64,000 nucleotides of DNA from the NCBI GenBank assembly GCA_963732345.1, contig CAVSZI010000002.1, forward strand, positions 124,001 to 188,000. The letters run 5' to 3'. Position 1 is the stretch's first letter, and every line of letters begins with the position of its first letter. A program made the translations under genes and the position numbers. Below the pieces are notes generated by a model. That model saw nothing but the letters and a program-made list of their open reading frames with translations, was not told the origin of the DNA and made no database searches. This document shows positions 60,879 through 64,000 of the stretch, piece after piece. This DNA is from Bog-532 sp963732345 (lineage in GTDB: Bacteria > Actinomycetota > Actinomycetes > Streptosporangiales > Streptosporangiaceae).

Positions 60879-61385
60879 ATGTCCGGATCCGGTAGCACGT
60901 TCATCCTGGTGGCAACATATCCGGATGAGGCAACAGCACAAGATGACTACCAGGTCGTCAAGGACGCTCACGCAGCGGGCCTGGTGGGTTCCTACGATGC
61001 CGCTGTGGTCACCAAGGATGCGAACGGCAAGGTCCACGAGAATAAAGACGAGACGAGCACCCGCCATGGTGCCTGGTGGGGCGTTGCCGCCGGGGCGGCC
61101 ATCGGGGTCATCTTCCCGCCGGCGGTGCTGGGAGCGGCCGCGGTCGGTGGCGTGGTCGGCGGGGTCAGCGGGCACCTAGCCGGGGGAATGTCGCGTTCGC
61201 AGGCCAAGCAGCTGGGGGACTTCATCGACCCCGGGCAAGCCGGGCTCGTCATTGTGGGCGAGAGCAAGGTCGAGGACGCGATCAAGAACTCGGTGACCAG
61301 GGCGGAGAAGCAGACAGCCCAGGAGCTTAACGTGGATCCCCAGGACCTCGACAAGGCTCTGCAGCAAGCGGTCAACGAGATGTAA
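60879..61385 (+). CDS. DUF1269 family protein (glycine-zipper stress protein)
   Basis: 168 residues. An N-terminal alpha/beta part (FILVATYPDEATAQDDYQVV) resembles DUF1269. In the middle lies a glycine-zipper/hydrophobic segment (GVAAGAAIGVIFPPAVLGAA ... VGGVVGGVSGHLAGGM). The C-terminal helix (KVEDAIKNSVTRAEKQTAQE) is the piece duplicated at 51944. These proteins are common in stress regulons. ATG preceded by GGAGGAGG; regulatory element copy d lies 85 nt upstream. The CoA-disulfide reductase gene follows after 272 nt. Confidence 0.85.
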   Translation: MSGSGSTFILVATYPDEATAQDDYQVVKDAHAAGLVGSYDAAVVTKDANGKVHENKDETSTRHGAWWGVAAGAAIGVIFPPAVLGAAAVGGVVGGVSGHLAGGMSRSQAKQLGDFIDPGQAGLVIVGESKVEDAIKNSVTRAEKQTAQELNVDPQDLDKALQQAVNEM

Positions 61386-61513
61386 CCCCCGGCCACCTGC
61401 CCTGGCCGGCGCCGTGCACCGTGGCTGCCACGGAAGTCAGCTCACCTGCCGGCCCCCGGCCGGGCAGGACTGTTCCGCCCGCAGGCCGTGATGCCGGCAC
61501 CGGTGGCGGAGGC

Positions 61514-61567
61514 ATGAGACCTACGTATCGGCCGGGCCCGCGCACGGGGCTGCTCTTGCGGCCGTGA
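61514..61567 (+). pseudogene. Truncated copy of the lipoprotein gene start
   Basis: ATG and following codons (MRPTYRPGPRTGLLLRP) match the start of the lipoprotein at 55591 (MRLTYRPGTRGWLLFLA), and the upstream 60 nt are also similar. A stop codon ends the frame after 17 residues, so no protein of use is made. Read-out into the CoA-disulfide reductase 90 nt downstream is possible. Confidence 0.6.
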
Positions 61568-61657
61568 CCCAGGCGCGGGCTGGGGCGGTGGCTGCAGTCA
61601 GGCACACGAACCATCAACGAGCCGCCGGGCCGCGGCCCGGCAGATAGAGGTGGCCAG

Positions 61658-63397
61658 ATGAAGACGGTGATCGTGGGAGGAGTGGCGGGCGGCGCCTCGA
61701 CGGGGGCGCGGTTGCGGCGGCTGGATGAGTCAGCCGAGATCGTCGTGCTCGAGCGGGACCACTATGTCTCGTTCGCGAACTGCGGTTTGCCGTATCACAT
61801 CGGCGGGGTGATCCCGGACCGGGACAGCCTGCTGCTGCAGACGCCGGAGAGCCTCGCCAGGGCCCTGGCACTGGATGTGCGGACCGGCCACGACGTGATC
61901 GGCATCGACCGTGATGCGAGGGAAGTGGAGGTGCGCGACCTCGCACCGGGGCGGACGTACCGGGAGTCCTACGACAAGCTGGTGCTGTGCCCGGGGGCCG
62001 AACCGGTCCGGCCGCCCATCCCGGGGGCCGATGACCCGCGGGTAGACGTGCTGCGCAACATCCCGGACATGGACCGGATCATCGCCCAGCTGGACAAGGA
62101 CGCCACCAGCGCGGTCATCGTCGGCGGCAGCTACATCGGCCTGGAGCTCACCGAGGCGTTCCGGGACCGCGGGCTGCAGACGACCGTGGTCGAGCGGACC
62201 GAACGGCTGATGCCGTGGCTGGACCCGGAGATGACGCGGATCCTGGACTACCACGTCGTCACCCACGAGGTGGACCTGCGGCTGGGCACGTCGGCCACGG
62301 CCGTTCGCCGGGGGGAGGGCGACAGGCTGGTCGTCGATCTGTCCGACGGCACGTCAGTCGAGGCGAACGTCGTCGTGATGGCGGCCGGGGCGCGTCCCAA
62401 CGTGGATCTTGCCCGTGACGCCGGCCTGGAGATCGGGCCGCGCGGCGGCATCGTGGTCGATGCGCAGATGCGCACGTCGGCACCGGACATCCTCGCGGCC
62501 GGGGACGCTGTGGAGACCGCTCACTTGCTGACTGGGGAGCCTGTGCTGTCGATGCTGGCCGGCCCGGCGAACCGGGAAGGCCGGATCGCCGCCGACACGA
62601 TCGCCGGCCGCGAGGATGTCGGCGGCTACCGGGGGACCCAGGGCACCGCCGTGGTCAAGGTGTTCGGCATGACCGCCGGCGGCACCGGCCTGACCGAGAC
62701 CGAGCTGCGCGCGGCCGGCCTGGACTACCGCAAGGTCTACACCCACCAGAACGGCCACGCCGCGTACTATCCGGGCACCGCGCCGCTGTTCCTGAAGGTG
62801 CTGTTCGACCCGGCCGGAGGCAAGCTGCTGGGCGCGCAGGTGCTCGGCTGGGACGGCGTGGACAAGCGCATCGACGTCCTCGCGGTCGCGCTGCGCGCCG
62901 GGATGACGGTGTTCGACCTGGAGCACCTCGAGCTCGCCTACGCCCCGCCGTACGGGGCGGCGAAGGACCCGGTCAACATGGCCGGATTCCTGGGCGCGAA
63001 CCTGCTGCGCGGCGACATCACCCTGTGGTACCCCGAGGACTACCCGGACTGCGCCGGGAAGGTGACGATCCTCGATGTGCGCACACCGGCCGAATACGGC
63101 GCATGGCACATCCCCGGCGCGGTCCTCATCCCGTACACCGAGCTGCGGCACAGGCTGGATGAGGTGCCCCGGGACAAGCCCGTCTACACCTACTGCCGGT
63201 CGGGTTTCCGCAGCTACATCGCCTTTTGCGTGCTGAAGCAGAACGGGTGGGACGACGTGTCGTTCCTGGCCGGCGGGATGATGACCTACCACGGCTACCA
63301 CATGACGCCGCTTGCCGTGGGCACGGGCGGCATGCCGATGGTCGCCCATGCCGAGGACCAGCTGGCGCAGCGCCCCGGCGCGCTCGAACACATCTGA
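61658..63397 (+). CDS. CoA-disulfide reductase with C-terminal rhodanese domain
   Basis: 579 residues. FAD/NAD(P)-dependent pyridine nucleotide-disulfide oxidoreductase: TVIVGGVAGGASTGARLRRL (FAD binding), active-site Cys42 in FANCGLPYHIGG, the NAD-binding segment VIVGGSYIGLELTEAF near 149-164, and ILAAGDAVE. A rhodanese domain follows (residues about 460-550) with the active Cys near 513 in YCRSGFRS. It keeps the CoA or persulfide pool reduced; the rhodanese suggests polysulfide/persulfide chemistry, though the substrate is inferred. Start at ATG 61658, preceded by TAGAGGTGGC. A palindrome GCCGGGCCGCGGCCCGGC lies 18 nt upstream. Confidence 0.92.
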   Translation: MKTVIVGGVAGGASTGARLRRLDESAEIVVLERDHYVSFANCGLPYHIGGVIPDRDSLLLQTPESLARALALDVRTGHDVIGIDRDAREVEVRDLAPGRTYRESYDKLVLCPGAEPVRPPIPGADDPRVDVLRNIPDMDRIIAQLDKDATSAVIVGGSYIGLELTEAFRDRGLQTTVVERTERLMPWLDPEMTRILDYHVVTHEVDLRLGTSATAVRRGEGDRLVVDLSDGTSVEANVVVMAAGARPNVDLARDAGLEIGPRGGIVVDAQMRTSAPDILAAGDAVETAHLLTGEPVLSMLAGPANREGRIAADTIAGREDVGGYRGTQGTAVVKVFGMTAGGTGLTETELRAAGLDYRKVYTHQNGHAAYYPGTAPLFLKVLFDPAGGKLLGAQVLGWDGVDKRIDVLAVALRAGMTVFDLEHLELAYAPPYGAAKDPVNMAGFLGANLLRGDITLWYPEDYPDCAGKVTILDVRTPAEYGAWHIPGAVLIPYTELRHRLDEVPRDKPVYTYCRSGFRSYIAFCVLKQNGWDDVSFLAGGMMTYHGYHMTPLAVGTGGMPMVAHAEDQLAQRPGALEHI

Positions 63398-63641
63398 CAA
63401 TCGACGCGAACAGCGTCAAGGAACTCAAGGCCGGCCTGGCAGAGGCTCAGGCCGGGATGGGCAGCTGATCGACGGCCGTACGCCGGGCCGTCCCTGTGGT
63501 TGTGAGGTGGGGAGGCGGCGCCCATGCGGATGAGAACTCGGCCGGATCTTCCGATGCGAGGGCGGATATCGCGGGAGGCTAGCGTAAACGGGGACTTTCG
63601 GCCTATGGCTCAAAGAATCCCCATCAGGCACATTAGACACC

Positions 63642-64000
63642 ATGTGCCCTGTGCAGGAGGCATCCGGCGACCGGCAGGCACCGAGTCTGTCGCGCCGTCA
63701 GGTAGTACGGCAGGGCCGCCGGGGCGCCTCTGAGCGGCACGGCTCCGTCGCGGGCAACGGGGTGCGGCAGGGCACGGAGCAGCCGATCCTGGTCGGCACG
63801 AAGCTGCATCCGCCGTCTGTGCGCGAGCAGACGATTCCGCGCGAGCGCCTTCTGGAACGTCTTCGAAGCGGGTTGGACCGCAGGCTCACTCTCGTCGCCT
63901 GCCCGGCAGGCTTCGGGAAGACCACCCTGCTGGCGGCGTGGCGCGAGGCCGAGGCCGCGCGGAAACCCGTCGCGTGGCTCACGCTGGACGAGGGCGACAA
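63642..64000 (+). CDS. LuxR/MalT-type (LAL) ATP-binding regulator, partial at right edge
   Basis: The first 119 residues only. From ATG 63642: a low-complexity head, then ILVGTKLHPPSVREQTIPRE (residues 49-68) and a Walker A motif VACPAGFGKTTLLAAW (residues 86-101), then VAWLTLDEGD. This is the N-terminus of large LuxR-family ATP-binding regulators. The window ends within the NTPase domain, so the C-terminal HTH is not seen. A GTG at 63762 is a shorter alternative start that still keeps the conserved part. Confidence 0.85.
   Translation, partial: MCPVQEASGDRQAPSLSRRQVVRQGRRGASERHGSVAGNGVRQGTEQPILVGTKLHPPSVREQTIPRERLLERLRSGLDRRLTLVACPAGFGKTTLLAAWREAEAARKPVAWLTLDEGD

Overview
The window is very GC-rich, GTG starts are frequent, genes overlap by 4 nt, and it carries several actinobacterium-specific families: mihF, short rpoZ, DUF397, DUF574 methyltransferase and XRE-DUF5753 regulators. 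It therefore comes from an actinomycete chromosome, most likely a Streptosporangiales-like or related filamentous lineage. The order is inferred; the class is not in serious doubt.

Layout. (1) 0.7-4.7 kb: the housekeeping block mihF-gmk-rpoZ-coaBC-metK. (2) 5.7-10 kb: a lone DUF397 gene and cobN. (3) 10-13.4 kb: a whiJ-like accessory cluster with a DUF574 methyltransferase, two DUF397 proteins, an XRE-DUF5753 regulator and a damaged anti-sigma-type ATPase. (4) 13.4-19.9 kb: nucleoside hydrolase, TetR regulator with a predicted operator, a UDP-sulfoquinovose-synthase-like enzyme, GtrA, GT2 glycosyltransferase and an epimerase. (5) 20.1-38.2 kb: a cobalamin riboswitch followed by a long, tightly overlapping B12 operon (cobaltochelatase ChlI/D fusion, cobO, cobB, cobI, cobM, cbiD, cobL, cbiG-cobJ, ferredoxin, cobH, cbiX, cobC, bluB-cobT fusion, cobA/cysG). 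Just before the last gene the operon contains a decayed TnpB element flanked by a duplicated piece of the cobA start. (6) 38.2-42.1 kb: two dynamin-like/YfjP-like GTPases translationally coupled to the end of the cob operon. (7) 42.1-49.2 kb: HtrA protease, aldo/keto reductase, SSB, diguanylate cyclase and EttA-type ABC-F. (8) 49.8-63.4 kb: an accessory, duplication-rich stretch of gene fragments and small stress/membrane genes (AhpD/CMD-like, MFS, lipoprotein, DUF2252, FUSC, K+ channel, PLDc_N, DUF1269, CoA-disulfide reductase-rhodanese). A LuxR/MalT-type regulator runs off the right edge.

How the genes work together. The operon encodes most corrin-ring steps from uroporphyrinogen III, plus lower-ligand synthesis and attachment. 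It mixes anaerobic-type enzymes (CbiX, CbiD, CbiG) with the late cobaltochelatase system (CobN plus ChlI/D). CobG, CobK/CbiJ, CobQ, CobD, CobU and CobS are not seen here.

Most notable. First, an approximately 60-85 bp element with a 9-bp dyad occurs four times between 52.5 and 60.8 kb, upstream of stress or membrane genes; it looks like an undescribed regulon signal. Second, 51.77-52.62 kb is a decayed inverted duplicate of 60.67-61.98 kb. Four otherwise well-conserved genes (anti-sigma ATPase, cobB, GTPase, ettA) each carry a single apparent frameshift, so some of these may be assembly indels rather than biology.
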